Shown here in pieces: positions 46,201 to 54,681 of a stretch of 64,000 nucleotides of DNA. This DNA is from Arthrobacter_N sp051262515 (GTDB lineage: Bacteria; Actinomycetota; Actinomycetes; Actinomycetales; Micrococcaceae). A program made the translations under genes and the position numbers. The notes under the pieces were generated by a model that made no database searches, was not told the DNA's origin, and saw only the letters and a list, made by a program, of their open reading frames with translations. Where the stretch lies: positions 1 through 64,000 of the forward strand of contig NZ_JBIMER010000010.1 of assembly GCF_051262515.1 (NCBI RefSeq), given 5' to 3'. Numbering within the stretch: the stretch's first letter is position 1; every line of letters begins with the position of its first letter.

Positions 46201-46599
46201 CGGTTGGGCGAGGCCGGGATCCCGTACGCGTACCTCGACGGCAGCACCAAGTCCCGCGGCAAGGTGATCGAGAAGTTCACCGGCGGCTCCGTGCCGGTGT
46301 TCCTGATCAGCCTGAAGGCGGGCGGGTTCGGGCTGAACCTCACGCAGGCGGACTACTGCTTCATGCTGGACCCGTGGTGGAACCCGGCGAGCGAGAACCA
46401 GGCCGTGGACCGGGCACACCGGATCGGGCAGACGCGCAACCTCATGGTCTACCGGCTGGTCGCCAAGGACACCATCGAGGAGAAGGTCATGGCGCTGAAG
46501 GAGAAGAAGGCCAAGCTGTTCTCCGCCGTCATGGACGAGGACGCGGCGTTCGGCTCGGCCATCGACGCGGAGGACGTCAGGTCGCTGTTCAGGGACTGA
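43234..46599 (+). CDS. SWIM-domain SNF2 family helicase/ATPase
   Basis: A 1121-residue DNA-dependent ATPase. Near residue 82 is a SWIM zinc finger (CSCPMRSRCKH, C-x-C-xn-C-x-H), followed by a long middle region and the SNF2 core: Walker A DDMGLGKTVQ near residue 682, LILDEAQFVKN near residue 785 (DEAQ in place of DEAH) and the C-terminal helicase motif VDRAHRIGQTRN near residue 1057. SNF2 proteins translocate on duplex DNA and remodel protein-DNA complexes; the cellular role of this bacterial group is not established. GTG at 43234 has AGGA eight bases upstream. It is a single gene followed by hipBA. Confidence 0.93.
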   Translation: MTPQPNPPYPPMLHPVEIRQFVGAAAFERGIDYFDDDRVGGIEWNPESRQVAAYVEGAPPTPYRTLVTFTRGTNPQPGISACSCPMRSRCKHTAALLLAASHAAMRAAERASAAPVKQLPPWRRKLDAMLGGDEATDAPGPLGVQFEVVDVGGRRRKKQRRLSLRPVTLNDKGRWIYGNLRWGGFGPSPYGNHHYSYQQQQTSFSDAQKRWMEDFVVLHAGAQGQNAIYLEDFASPVLWQLLAGAHDAGIVLRGATAAARLTIHAPVAVGLDLVDANGKLRVAPAIHFNGHGDAAAPLSGDGLELGIIGQSGHGVWWQDQPDVPARERPVHLAPSVGEVPGVVVQLLEDRKPLEIPRNGRAAFLSDYVPELGRLTTLGSSDGSIEVPEPVPPHLWLTAGHFRRRGPRNKPDVTGLRLAWTWDYGTEGARNLPLVDDGQGRRDRQFETSVLHRVTGVLDDFPGAWRSAFPQPLLGIRGSIEPLELEGVDAARFSAEAMPLLEGLDGVSVQVQGEEVEYVELTDSPEISVSASESGTSDWFDLGVQVHLGGAEIPFDQLFVALAQGEDYLLLDDGAYLSLDKPEYRQLRRLIEEARTLQDRESKGLRISRHQASLWDELVELSANAEQAESWRLSVGGLLELETIEPTAPPAALQAELRPYQQQGFSWLAFLHDHGLGGVLADDMGLGKTVQTIALMLHAHDRARSAGERAKPFLVVAPTSVVPNWATEAARFAPSLRTAVVGETLKRTGMELGAVLEGTDVVVVSYALFRLENADYARHDWSGLILDEAQFVKNPATKAAAQAREFPASFKLAITGTPMENNLSELWSMFAITSPGLFASAKKFDEVYRKPIEKDGDKERLAQLRRRIRPLIMRRTKELVATELPPKQEQVLELELSPKHRTIYQRHLQRERQKVLGMIDEMDKNRFQIFRSLTMLRQLSLDASLVDERYAGVPSSKLDALLEQLDDLVAEGHSALVFSQFTSFLGKAAQRLGEAGIPYAYLDGSTKSRGKVIEKFTGGSVPVFLISLKAGGFGLNLTQADYCFMLDPWWNPASENQAVDRAHRIGQTRNLMVYRLVAKDTIEEKVMALKEKKAKLFSAVMDEDAAFGSAIDAEDVRSLFRD

Positions 46600-46602
46600 G
46601 AA

Positions 46603-46666
46603 TACAACACTATTCATAGGTTCTCCTATGTCATATATAGCCACGTGTAAGTATTGTTAGGTTGTA
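46603..46666. promoter_or_regulatory. hipBA promoter with operator repeats
   Basis: This AT-rich gap has a perfect inverted repeat CATAGG-N4-CCTATG at 46615-46630 and a wider pair TACAAC (46603-46608) and GTTGTA (46661-46666). CATATATAG at about 46632-46640 could supply the -10 box. HipB proteins bind several palindromic operators ahead of their own operon, so this is the likely autoregulatory region. Confidence 0.55.
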
Positions 46667-46676
46667 GGAGGTGTTT

Positions 46677-46958
46677 GTGGACGAGGCACAGGAAATGGGC
46701 GAACATCTGCGTCAATGGCGCATCATGCTCGGGCTCAGTCAGGAATTGGCCGCCGAGCGGGCGGATGTTTCGCTGCCGACCCTCCGCCGGGTGGAGAAGG
46801 GCGACCCGGGGGTAAAACTCGGCAGCTTCCTGGCCGTCGCCCGCGTCCTCGACGTGGCCCGCGCCCTGGTGGTCGCGACGGATCCGCTCGAAACCGAGCT
46901 GGGCCGGTTGCGCGCACCGTTGCTGGGCCGGCAACGCGCCAGACGGAGACCGCAATGA
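46677..46958 (+). CDS. hipB: HipB-like antitoxin (XRE family)
   Basis: A 93-residue DNA-binding antitoxin with a Cro/XRE helix-turn-helix (LRQWRIMLGLSQELAAERAD, then VSLPTLRRVEKGD). It should repress the operon and hold HipA inactive. GTG at 46677 has AGGAGG five bases upstream; a GTG at 46671 is too close. The ATGA overlap with hipA ensures coupled translation. Confidence 0.88.
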   Translation: MDEAQEMGEHLRQWRIMLGLSQELAAERADVSLPTLRRVEKGDPGVKLGSFLAVARVLDVARALVVATDPLETELGRLRAPLLGRQRARRRPQ

Positions 46959-48301
46959 CCTACGGCGTGTGGATGGGAGACCGCCAGGTTGGCGAGTGCT
47001 CCAACGATGTCCGCCCGGGCCATCAGTTCCAGTCCCTGACGTTTACTTACCGGGACGACTGGCTGGCCGACGACCGGTCGTTCGCGATCTCCCCGGACCT
47101 GCCGCTGCGGCGGGGGCCGCACACGCCTGCCACCCACCGGTCGGTGTTCCGCGCTTTCGACGACGCGGCGCCGGACCAGTGGGGCCGCAGGCTCATGGAC
47201 GCCGAGATGCGGAGGCGTTCCACGGGGGAGCCGGCGCGCAGACGAAAGCCCCTCACGGAGATCGAACGGCTTCTTGCCGTTGACGATAGGACGCGTCAGG
47301 GGGCCCTTCGCTTCAGCCGCGACGGTGTGTTTCTCGCCGAAGACGGACGTTGCGCCGAACTCAAGGACCTCGCCCGTCTGACCGCCGCGGCACAGCGGTT
47401 CAACGACACCGGTGAGGTCGATGCAGGCGTGAGGGAGCTTGTCGGGGTGGGTTCTTCTCCCGGCGGTGCCCAGCCGAAGGCGTGGGTGGCGGACGATGAC
47501 GGGACCACACACCTCGCGAAGTTTCCGCGGACCTCCGACACCTGGGATGTTTCGGCATGGGAGGCAGCGACCATGGCCCTTCAGCGCCGCGCTGGCATAA
47601 GGACCCAGCGTTCGCGCACCATCGCGCTGGGCCCCGGGAGCTCCGTCTTCCTCACTCGCCGTTTCGACCGCGACGGCGATGCGCGGATTCCCTACATGAG
47701 CTTTCGATCCGCCTTCTCGTTGGAAGATCACGACAGGCCTGACTACGCCTGGCTCGCGGCCAGGGTCGCGGCCATCTCCGCCAGCCCCACGGAGGACGCG
47801 TCCGAACTGTTCTCCCGCGCGGCGTTCGGCGTTTTGGTCAACAACATCGATGACCACATGCGCAACCACGGGTTGCTGCACACCGGCAAGGGGTGGCGGC
47901 TTGCCCCCGCCTTCGACGTGAACCCGTCTCGCTTCGGCACTTCGGACACGCCCTTGACGCCGGACGACGACCCGGGAGACCGCGATGTGCGGCTGCTGGT
48001 CGAGCACGCGGATGCCTTTCGTCTCACGAGGGAACAGGCCCTCGCGCGGATAGCGAAAATCACGCGCGCGGTCTCCCACTGGCGCGTGGATGCTGTTGCG
48101 GCCGGGGTGGAACCGGATGCGCTGGAATTCATGGCGACGGCCTTCGAAGGCCCGAGCCTGGGGCGGGTCCAGATGCTTGCCCACGGACCCCGGGGTGGTT
48201 CCGCAACCGGTGGTGGCGGTCCGTTTGAAGTATGGGTCCGGCCGCATGTGCGTGATGGCCGAACGGTCGAGGGGCACTTTCGCAAGCACAGGGCCCGATA
48301 G
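46955..48301 (+). CDS. hipA: HipA-family Ser/Thr kinase toxin
   Basis: A 448-residue kinase of the HipA type, which in E. coli phosphorylates glutamyl-tRNA synthetase and induces persistence. The N-terminal domain (YGVWMGDRQVGE), the ATP-site loop VGVGSSPGGAQPKAWV near residue 168 and the catalytic LVNNIDDHMRNHG near residue 294 (N-x-D-x2-x-RNH) followed by the metal-binding AFDVNPS near residue 322 are intact. The target may differ from E. coli. It overlaps hipB by four bases. Confidence 0.92.
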   Translation: MTYGVWMGDRQVGECSNDVRPGHQFQSLTFTYRDDWLADDRSFAISPDLPLRRGPHTPATHRSVFRAFDDAAPDQWGRRLMDAEMRRRSTGEPARRRKPLTEIERLLAVDDRTRQGALRFSRDGVFLAEDGRCAELKDLARLTAAAQRFNDTGEVDAGVRELVGVGSSPGGAQPKAWVADDDGTTHLAKFPRTSDTWDVSAWEAATMALQRRAGIRTQRSRTIALGPGSSVFLTRRFDRDGDARIPYMSFRSAFSLEDHDRPDYAWLAARVAAISASPTEDASELFSRAAFGVLVNNIDDHMRNHGLLHTGKGWRLAPAFDVNPSRFGTSDTPLTPDDDPGDRDVRLLVEHADAFRLTREQALARIAKITRAVSHWRVDAVAAGVEPDALEFMATAFEGPSLGRVQMLAHGPRGGSATGGGGPFEVWVRPHVRDGRTVEGHFRKHRAR

Positions 48302-48326
48302 GCGCAGTATCGCTGTTGTTCTTCCG

Positions 48327-49310
48327 TTAGCGGAACTCGGGGACTGGAGTCAGGGGAGCGTCTCCGCGGAGCACCGCGAGGATGTTGTCCACGGCCAGAT
48401 CGACCATCTTTTCCCTCGTTGCCTGGGTGGCGGAACCGACGTGGGGGAGCGAGGCGATCCGGGGATGGGTCAGCAGCGGGTTTGAAGGATCCCGGACCGG
48501 CTCGGTGTCGAACACATCCAGCCCGGCGGAGTGGATGGCACCGGCGTCGAGCGCCCCCAGCAGCGCGGCGGTGTCGACCACGGGCCCGCGCGCGGTGTTG
48601 ACCAGCGTGGCGGTGACCTTCATCCGCTCGAGTTCCGGCTTACCGATCAGATGCCGCGTCTCGGCCGTCAACGGGACGTGGAGTGAGACGATGTCCGAGC
48701 GTTCCAACATTTCCTCCCAGGGCACGGCCGTCGAGAGGTCCGAGGTTCCGGTCCGAGACAGACTGTGCAGGACGGTCATGCCGAACCCCGCCGCCCGCCG
48801 GGCAACGGCCTGTCCGATCTGGCCGAAGCCGGTCAGGCCCAGCGTCGCTCCGGTGACATCGAGACCCAGGTGCTCGTCGAGTGTGGAGCGCTTCCACCGC
48901 CCGGCACGCAAATCGTCCACGGCCGGGAGCAGCAGGCGCCGCGCGAGCAGCATCAGGGCCATCGTGGTGTCCGCCGTCGTTTCATGGAGGACATCCGGGG
49001 TGTTGGTGACCGGTATCCCGTGCTCGACGGCGGCCGCGACGTCCACGGCGTCGTACCCGGCGTTCGGAAGGGCGACGACGCGGACGCGGCCGCGGGCGTC
49101 CTCGAGGAAGGCCCGGTCGACCTTCGCGTAGGCGGCCAGCACCGCGTCGGCTCCCCGGGCGAACTCCCGGAGCGCCTCGCCGGCGGCCGGCACGACGTCG
49201 TCGTCCGGCCAAAGCACGACGTCGGCGTGCTCACGCAGGCGGTCCAGGCCGCGGCCTGGCAACGACGAGCGCGTGACGGCGACCAGGGGACGGCCGGGGA
49301 GCGGGCACAT
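48327..49310 (-). CDS. D-isomer-specific 2-hydroxyacid dehydrogenase
   Basis: A 327-residue NAD(P)-dependent dehydrogenase. The Rossmann motif GLTGFGQIGQAVARR is near residue 155; catalytic Arg is in VNTARGPVVD near residue 240, Glu in DVFDTEPV near residue 270 and His in LPHVGSAT near residue 290. It is the last gene of the tartrate operon and overlaps the dehydratase stop (ATGA). In this context it could reduce hydroxypyruvate or a tartronate-semialdehyde-type product of tartrate dehydrogenase to D-glycerate; this role is inferred. Confidence 0.88.
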   Translation of the reverse strand: MCPLPGRPLVAVTRSSLPGRGLDRLREHADVVLWPDDDVVPAAGEALREFARGADAVLAAYAKVDRAFLEDARGRVRVVALPNAGYDAVDVAAAVEHGIPVTNTPDVLHETTADTTMALMLLARRLLLPAVDDLRAGRWKRSTLDEHLGLDVTGATLGLTGFGQIGQAVARRAAGFGMTVLHSLSRTGTSDLSTAVPWEEMLERSDIVSLHVPLTAETRHLIGKPELERMKVTATLVNTARGPVVDTAALLGALDAGAIHSAGLDVFDTEPVRDPSNPLLTHPRIASLPHVGSATQATREKMVDLAVDNILAVLRGDAPLTPVPEFR

Positions 49311-50476
49311 CAGGCGCTCAGCTCCCGCATGACCCGGTGGAGGTCGCCCTTGCCCTCGAAGCCGATGCCGGGCAGGTCGGGCATCCTGATGTAGCCGTTG
49401 TCGACCTCGACGCCGTCCGGGAAGCCGCCGAAGGGCTGGAAGAGGTCCGGGTAGGACTCGTTGCCGCCGAGCCCGAGCCCGGCGGCGATGTTCAGCGACA
49501 TCTGGTGTCCGCCGTGCGGGATGCAGCGGCTGCGCGACCAGCCGTTCTCGTCGAGCATGTCCAGGGTGCGGAGGTACTCCACCAGGCCGTAGCTGAGCGC
49601 GCAGTCGAACTGGAGCCAGTCCCGGTCCGGCCGGAGGCCGCCGTACCGGATGAGGTTCCGGGCGTCCTGCATGGAAAACAGGTTCTCGCCCGTGGCGAGC
49701 GGCTTGGCGTAGGCCGCCGCGACGTCGGCCTGGGCCTCGTAGTCCAGCGGATCCACCGGCTCTTCGTACCAGAAGAGGTCGTAGGCCGAGAGTGCTTGGG
49801 CGTATTCGATGGCGGTCTTGCGGTCGAAGCGGCCGTTCGCGTCGACCGCGAGGCTCTGGCCCGGGCCAAGCATGTCGAGGACGGCCTCGATCCGCTGAAG
49901 GTCCTCGGACAGGGACGCCCCGCCGATTTTCGCCTTGACGGTCGAGTAGCCGCGGTCCAGATATCCCTGCATCTCGTCGCGCAGTCCCTGGATGCCGCGA
50001 CCGGGCTGGTAGTAGCCGCCCGCCGCGTAAACGAACACCTGGGGATCAGGCCGGTTGTCGCCGTACCGCTCGGCAAGGAGTCGGAAGAGGGGCCGCTCCT
50101 CGATTTTCGCGACGGCGTCCCAGACGGCCATGTCCAGGGTGCCGACGGCGACGGACCGTTCGCCGTGGCCGCCCGGCTTCTCGTTGGCCATCATGGTGTC
50201 CCAGATGCGCGCGGGGTCGAGATTGTTGCCCGTCTCATCCAGCAGATCCGCGGTCTGGGCCTCCATGATCCGCGGAATGATGCGCTCGCGCATGAGGGAG
50301 CCCTGGCCGTAGCGGCCGTTGGAGTTGAATCCGTAGCCGACCACTGGCCTGCCGTCGCGCTCGACGTCGGTGATGACCGCGACCAGGCTCAGGGTCATCT
50401 TCGTGAAGTCGATAAAGGCGTTGCGGATGGGGGAACTGATGGGCAGGGTCTGTTCGCGGATCTCGACGATTCTCAT
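49310..50476 (-). CDS. tarD: D-tartrate dehydratase (enolase superfamily)
   Basis: Dehydrates D-tartrate to oxaloacetate. The 388-residue protein matches the Bradyrhizobium TarD enzyme closely from memory: PISSPIRNAFIDFTKMT at the N-terminus, YGFNSNGRYGQG near residue 48 and NEKPGGHGERSVAVGT near residue 98. Active-site elements are present: Lys in VKAKIGG near residue 185, metal ligands in AVDANGRF, FWYEEP and ATGENLF, and the general-acid/base His in CIPHGGHQM near residue 325. It overlaps both operon neighbours by four bases. Confidence 0.92.
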   Translation of the reverse strand: MRIVEIREQTLPISSPIRNAFIDFTKMTLSLVAVITDVERDGRPVVGYGFNSNGRYGQGSLMRERIIPRIMEAQTADLLDETGNNLDPARIWDTMMANEKPGGHGERSVAVGTLDMAVWDAVAKIEERPLFRLLAERYGDNRPDPQVFVYAAGGYYQPGRGIQGLRDEMQGYLDRGYSTVKAKIGGASLSEDLQRIEAVLDMLGPGQSLAVDANGRFDRKTAIEYAQALSAYDLFWYEEPVDPLDYEAQADVAAAYAKPLATGENLFSMQDARNLIRYGGLRPDRDWLQFDCALSYGLVEYLRTLDMLDENGWSRSRCIPHGGHQMSLNIAAGLGLGGNESYPDLFQPFGGFPDGVEVDNGYIRMPDLPGIGFEGKGDLHRVMRELSA

Positions 50477-51567
50477 CGGGTGGCTCCCGAGGGCGTCGTC
50501 TGGGCGTGGAAGGCAGCGACGAGTGCGTCGGACACGTCGTCCGTACTGGCGGTGCCACCGAGGTCCGGGGTGCGGATGTCGGTTTCGGTCAGAACGTGTT
50601 CCATGGCCGTGATCAGGTCCCGCCCGGCGTCCGGGTGGCCCAGGTGATCCAGCATCATGGACGCCGCCCACACTTGGCCCAGCGGGTTGGCCTTGCCCTG
50701 GCCGGCGATGTCCGGAGCGGAACCGTGAACGGGCTCGAACATGGAGGGGAATTTCTTCTCCGGGTTCAGGTTCGCCGACGGGGCGATCCCGATGCTGCCG
50801 ATGATCGCCGCGCCGAGGTCCGTGAGGATGTCGCCGAACAGGTTGGATGCCACGACGACGTCGAACCGGGCCGGGTCGAGCACGAACAGCGCCGCCAGGG
50901 CGTCGATGTGGTATTCGGAAACGGTGAGATCCGGGTGGTCCTTGGCGAGGTTTTGCAGGGTCTCGTCCCAGAACGGCATGGTGTGGATGATGCCGTTGGA
51001 CTTGGTGGCGGACGCGAGCTGGCCCGTGCGCTGCTCGGCGAGATCGATCGCGTAGTTCATGGCGCGTTCCATGCCGAACCGGGTAAAGATCGATTCTTGG
51101 ATGGCCATCTCCTGCGGCATGCCGCGGTAGAGCCGCCCGCCGCTCTCCGAATATTCGCCCTCGTTGTTTTCGCGGACCACCAGGAAGTCGATGCCCCCGG
51201 CCGGCACCTTCCGCAGCGGGCTCTCGATGCCGGCCAGCAATCGGACCGGACGCAGGTTGATGTACTGCTGGAAGGCGCGGCGGATGGGAATGAGCAGCCC
51301 CCACAGAGACACATGATCCGGGACTCCCGGAAAACCGACGGCGCCCAAGAAGATCTGATCGCATGCGGCGAGTTGATCGAGCCCGTCCTCCGGCATCATG
51401 CGGCCGGTCCGCGCGTAGTACTCGCAACCCCACTCGAACTCCTGCCAGTCGAAACCGAACCCGTAGCGTTTTCCGGTGAGCTCAAGGAGTTTTTGCGCCG
51501 GCGGCATGACTTCGGTGCCGATCCCGTCGCCCGGGATCACGGCAATGCGGTAGCTGGGACTTGTCAT
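50473..51567 (-). CDS. ttuC: tartrate dehydrogenase/decarboxylase, copy 1 (TtuC/D-malate dehydrogenase family)
   Basis: NAD-dependent oxidative decarboxylase of the isopropylmalate dehydrogenase superfamily, acting on tartrate and often D-malate. The 364-residue protein has IAVIPGDGIGTEVM at the start, SPLRKVPAGGIDFLVVREN near residue 120 and the NAD-binding FEPVHGSAPDIAGQGKANP near residue 290. The segment VRENNEGEY replaces the IPM-binding loop of LeuB, as expected for the tartrate group. It is the fourth gene of the tct operon and overlaps tarD. Confidence 0.9.
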   Translation of the reverse strand: MTSPSYRIAVIPGDGIGTEVMPPAQKLLELTGKRYGFGFDWQEFEWGCEYYARTGRMMPEDGLDQLAACDQIFLGAVGFPGVPDHVSLWGLLIPIRRAFQQYINLRPVRLLAGIESPLRKVPAGGIDFLVVRENNEGEYSESGGRLYRGMPQEMAIQESIFTRFGMERAMNYAIDLAEQRTGQLASATKSNGIIHTMPFWDETLQNLAKDHPDLTVSEYHIDALAALFVLDPARFDVVVASNLFGDILTDLGAAIIGSIGIAPSANLNPEKKFPSMFEPVHGSAPDIAGQGKANPLGQVWAASMMLDHLGHPDAGRDLITAMEHVLTETDIRTPDLGGTASTDDVSDALVAAFHAQTTPSGATR

Positions 51568-51591
51568 GGGTGTTCCTTTGCTGTGAAGGTC

Positions 51592-52032
51592 TTAGAGGGT
51601 GAATTCGGGCAGGTTGACGTACAGGATCCGCGTGAATCCGAAGTAGAAAACCAGCACGACGCCGACGGCGACGCCGAAGTCGAGGAGGATGTTTTTCCAG
51701 TTGGGGCGTGACGTGCGCATGAGCGCGGCCACCAGGGTGAAGAAGATGATGCTGCCGAAGAGGTATCCCAGGACGGGTAGTGATGCCACCCACGCGATCA
51801 GCAGGACGAGCGCCCGGCCCAGGTCCTTGTAGCCGAGCCTCCCGATGCTGTTCCAGCCGGTTTCACGGTCCCGCCAGATCACCCCCCGGGCGACGAGAAC
51901 CACACCGAGAACACCGAGCGCGGTCAGGACGGCGTCCGGGAAGATCCCGCCGTAGTCGCTGGAGTACGCGCGCTGGACCCAAAAGACCAGGCAGATCACC
52001 AAGACCACTGCGCCACCGATGATGTTTCCCAT
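51592..52032 (-). CDS. tctB: tripartite tricarboxylate transporter small membrane subunit
   Basis: A 146-residue inner-membrane protein with four membrane segments (residues about 2-19, 33-47, 76-110 in two helices, and 122-140), the TctB plan. It pairs with TctA to form the transport channel. It starts one base after the tctA stop. Here the transporter is most likely for tartrate or a related hydroxy-dicarboxylate, from the operon context. Confidence 0.88.
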   Translation of the reverse strand: MGNIIGGAVVLVICLVFWVQRAYSSDYGGIFPDAVLTALGVLGVVLVARGVIWRDRETGWNSIGRLGYKDLGRALVLLIAWVASLPVLGYLFGSIIFFTLVAALMRTSRPNWKNILLDFGVAVGVVLVFYFGFTRILYVNLPEFTL

Positions 52033-52033
52033 G

Positions 52034-53581
52034 TCAGCGTCCTTCCGTGGTGCCGGCGCCGTGTGCGGTCCGGCGCACCGGCGTCGTCCGCTCGGCCCGG
52101 CGCTTTTGGATGAAGGGCCACGCCAGCGAGATCACGGACATGGCGATCAGGACCAGGCTGATGGGCCGGGTGAAGAAGGTGAGCCACGGAAGCGCTTCCC
52201 CGGAGGACGTCAGGATGCCTTGGACGAGGCCTGTTTCCGCGATGGTGCCCAAAACGAGCCCCAAGACGATCGAGGCGCCGCCGATTCCCACACGTTGCAG
52301 CAGGTAGGCCGCGATGCCCAGCGCCAGCATGATGAACACATCCACGACGGAGCTGCGGATGGCGTAGGCACCGATGATCGTCAGCACAATGATGCCGGGG
52401 GCCAAGTAGCGGACCGGGAGGGCCATGACCCCGCGCTGCAGGCCGCGGCCGGCGACGAGACCGACCGGGACCATCATGACCGCTGACACCGCCAGGGCGA
52501 TGATGAACGTGTACACGAGCGGACCGGACGTTTCGAACAGCTGCGCGCCAGGGCGCAGCCCGTGCAACAGGAGCACGCCCAGGATGATGGCGTCCGGCGG
52601 GGTTCCGGGGACACCAAGCGTCAGCGTGGGGATGAATCCGCCGCCGACGGTGCCGTTGTTCGCGGACTCGGAGGCGACGACGCCGTCGATCTCTCCTTCG
52701 CCGAACGTTTCGGGGTGCTTCGAGGCCCGCTTGGCTTCGTTGTAGGCGACCAGGTTCGCGACGCTTCCGCCGGCGCCCGGCAGGATGCCCACGAACGTCC
52801 CGATGATCCCGGAGCGGACCAGGTTCACCGGGCGGCTGAGGATTTCCTTCAGCATGCCGCCGAGCCGGTCTTTCTCGCGGGTCTCGTCCACCATGTGCGC
52901 GTCGCGGGTGCGCAATGCGATGAGCCGGATGACCTCGGGAATGGTGAACAGGCCGATCAGGGCCGGCACCAGGGGGATGCCGCCCTGCATCATCGGCTCG
53001 CCGAAGGTGAACCGCACGTCTCCGCCCACCGGTGCGATCCCGATGGTGGCCAGAAGCAGTCCGAGCAGGCCTCCGATGATCCCCTTGAGCAGCGACCCCG
53101 AGGCCAGGCTCGCGATGATCGTCAGGCCGAAGACCGCCACCCAGAAGTACTCCTGCGGGCCGAAGCGCAGGGAGAAGGAGGCGAGCGGAGGAGCCAGGAA
53201 GATCAGCCCGATGACGCCGATGATCCCCCCGACGAACGAACCCATGGTCGCCCCCACGATGGCGAATTCGCTGCGCCCCTTCCGCGTGAGTGGATATCCG
53301 TCGAGCGCCGTGGCGATCGACGACGGCGTGCCGGGGGCGTTGACGAGGATCGCCGTGAAGGCGCCTCCATAGATGGCACCCATGTAGAAGGCGCCGAGCA
53401 GGACCAACCCGGAGGTCGGGTCCATGGCGAAGGTGAAAGGGACCAGCAGCGCCACGCCCATGGTGGCGCTCAGGCCGGGCATTGCCCCGAGAGCCATGCC
53501 GCTCAAGGTGCCGACGAGCACCAGGAGCAGCATGGACGGGGCAAGGTTGGCCAGCAGCCCTTGCCCGAGAACCTCGAACAT
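52034..53581 (-). CDS. tctA: tripartite tricarboxylate transporter large membrane subunit
   Basis: A 515-residue membrane protein with about twelve segments, the main TctA channel. The family motif GAMPGLSATMGVALL near residue 32 and its repeat GILPGAGGSVANLVAYNEAKR near residue 265 are present, as is YGGAFTAILVNAPGTPS near residue 70. The start codon shares its A with the tctC stop (TAATG), indicating coupled translation. Confidence 0.93.
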   Translation of the reverse strand: MFEVLGQGLLANLAPSMLLLVLVGTLSGMALGAMPGLSATMGVALLVPFTFAMDPTSGLVLLGAFYMGAIYGGAFTAILVNAPGTPSSIATALDGYPLTRKGRSEFAIVGATMGSFVGGIIGVIGLIFLAPPLASFSLRFGPQEYFWVAVFGLTIIASLASGSLLKGIIGGLLGLLLATIGIAPVGGDVRFTFGEPMMQGGIPLVPALIGLFTIPEVIRLIALRTRDAHMVDETREKDRLGGMLKEILSRPVNLVRSGIIGTFVGILPGAGGSVANLVAYNEAKRASKHPETFGEGEIDGVVASESANNGTVGGGFIPTLTLGVPGTPPDAIILGVLLLHGLRPGAQLFETSGPLVYTFIIALAVSAVMMVPVGLVAGRGLQRGVMALPVRYLAPGIIVLTIIGAYAIRSSVVDVFIMLALGIAAYLLQRVGIGGASIVLGLVLGTIAETGLVQGILTSSGEALPWLTFFTRPISLVLIAMSVISLAWPFIQKRRAERTTPVRRTAHGAGTTEGR

Positions 53582-54570
53582 TACGGAACCAGTTCCAGCC
53601 TCGTCAGCAGGTCCTCATAGACCGCTGTCCGCTCTTCGGTCAGCTTCGCGGCCTCTTCGGGCCCGTAGTTCTCCAGGACGAAGGCCTGCTCCTCGAAGGC
53701 CGACACGAGGTCGGGATCCTGGTTGACCTCCGCGAAGGCGTCGGCGAGTACCTGCACGACGTCGTCCGGGGTGTCCTGCGGGACGGAGACGCCGCGGTAC
53801 GCGCCGTCGACCAGGTCGTGCCCCTGCTCCGCGAAGGTGGGAACGTCCGGGAGCCCGGGCATGCGTTCCTCGGTGGCGACGGCGATGGCGCGGACCTGGT
53901 CACCGAGCTGCGAGATTTGCGGGGTGTAGGACATCAGCGCATCCACGTGCCCACCGAGCAGGGCCGGCACGGCGGTACCAGTACCGGAGAAGGGGGTGTA
54001 GGTGACGTCAACGTCGGCCATGTCATTCAGCATGAGCGTGCCGATGTGATTGGCGGTGAAGTCACCACTGCCACCGACCGACATGGCACCCGGCTTTTCC
54101 TTGGCCGCCGCGATGAAATCGTCCAAGGTCTCGATGTCGCTGTCTGCCGGAACCAACAGGGCGTTGGGAGTGCTCTGGAAAATATAGACCTGCTTCAGGT
54201 CCTCCGTCTGGTAGCCGGCGTCGTCGCGCAGCATCGGCTGAAGGATGATGTGTGGCAGGTTGCTCCCCATGAATTTGTAGCCATCCGGGGCGGTGCGGGT
54301 GAGCTCGGACCAGCCCAGGGCGCCGCCGCCGCCGGGCTTGTAGGAGACGTTGACCGGTTGGCCGAGGACCTCCGCAAGCTTCTCCTGCTGCAGGCGAGCC
54401 GTGATGTCCGACTCTCCACCGGCGTCGAACGGCAGGATGTAGTCCAAGCGCTTCTGCGGGAAGTCGTTTGCCGACCCTTCTCCGCCGCCCGCACCACCTC
54501 CGCATCCCGCTACGGCGAATGCGACGGCGATGGTTCCTGCGATCGATGCGAGCATGCGACGGCTTTTCAT
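53581..54570 (-). CDS. tctC: tripartite tricarboxylate transporter substrate-binding lipoprotein
   Basis: A 329-residue extracytoplasmic solute receptor. The lipoprotein signal ends at AVAGC near residue 23, followed by a Gly-rich linker and the BugT/TctC core (LDYILPFDAGGESDITARLQ near residue 45, then MSVGGSGDFTANHIG near residue 160). Asp in the FDAGGESD loop is where carboxylates bind in the family. GGAGG lies ahead of the ATG at 54570. It heads the six-gene operon tctC-tctA-tctB-ttuC-tarD-dehydrogenase. Confidence 0.92.
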   Translation of the reverse strand: MKSRRMLASIAGTIAVAFAVAGCGGGAGGGEGSANDFPQKRLDYILPFDAGGESDITARLQQEKLAEVLGQPVNVSYKPGGGGALGWSELTRTAPDGYKFMGSNLPHIILQPMLRDDAGYQTEDLKQVYIFQSTPNALLVPADSDIETLDDFIAAAKEKPGAMSVGGSGDFTANHIGTLMLNDMADVDVTYTPFSGTGTAVPALLGGHVDALMSYTPQISQLGDQVRAIAVATEERMPGLPDVPTFAEQGHDLVDGAYRGVSVPQDTPDDVVQVLADAFAEVNQDPDLVSAFEEQAFVLENYGPEEAAKLTEERTAVYEDLLTRLELVP

Positions 54571-54631
54571 CTTTACCTCCATTGGTAAGGGTGGCGCTGG
54601 TTCTTTCAGGTGGGTATCAGCCTGCATTAGG

Positions 54632-54667
54632 AGAAGTGATACAGATCACTTCTGTTCATACTGTTCA
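54632..54667. promoter_or_regulatory. CRP/GlxR-like palindrome and direct repeat ahead of the tct operon
   Basis: AGAAGTGAT-N4-ATCACTTCT at 54632-54653 is a perfect palindrome whose core, GTGA-N6-TCAC, fits CRP/GlxR sites. Beside it CTGTTCA occurs twice, at 54652-54658 and 54661-54667. The block lies 62-97 bases ahead of tctC, a good position for control of the tartrate operon by a CRP-type or a GntR/LysR regulator. Confidence 0.6.
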
Positions 54668-54681
54668 CAGGTTCCGGGCGG

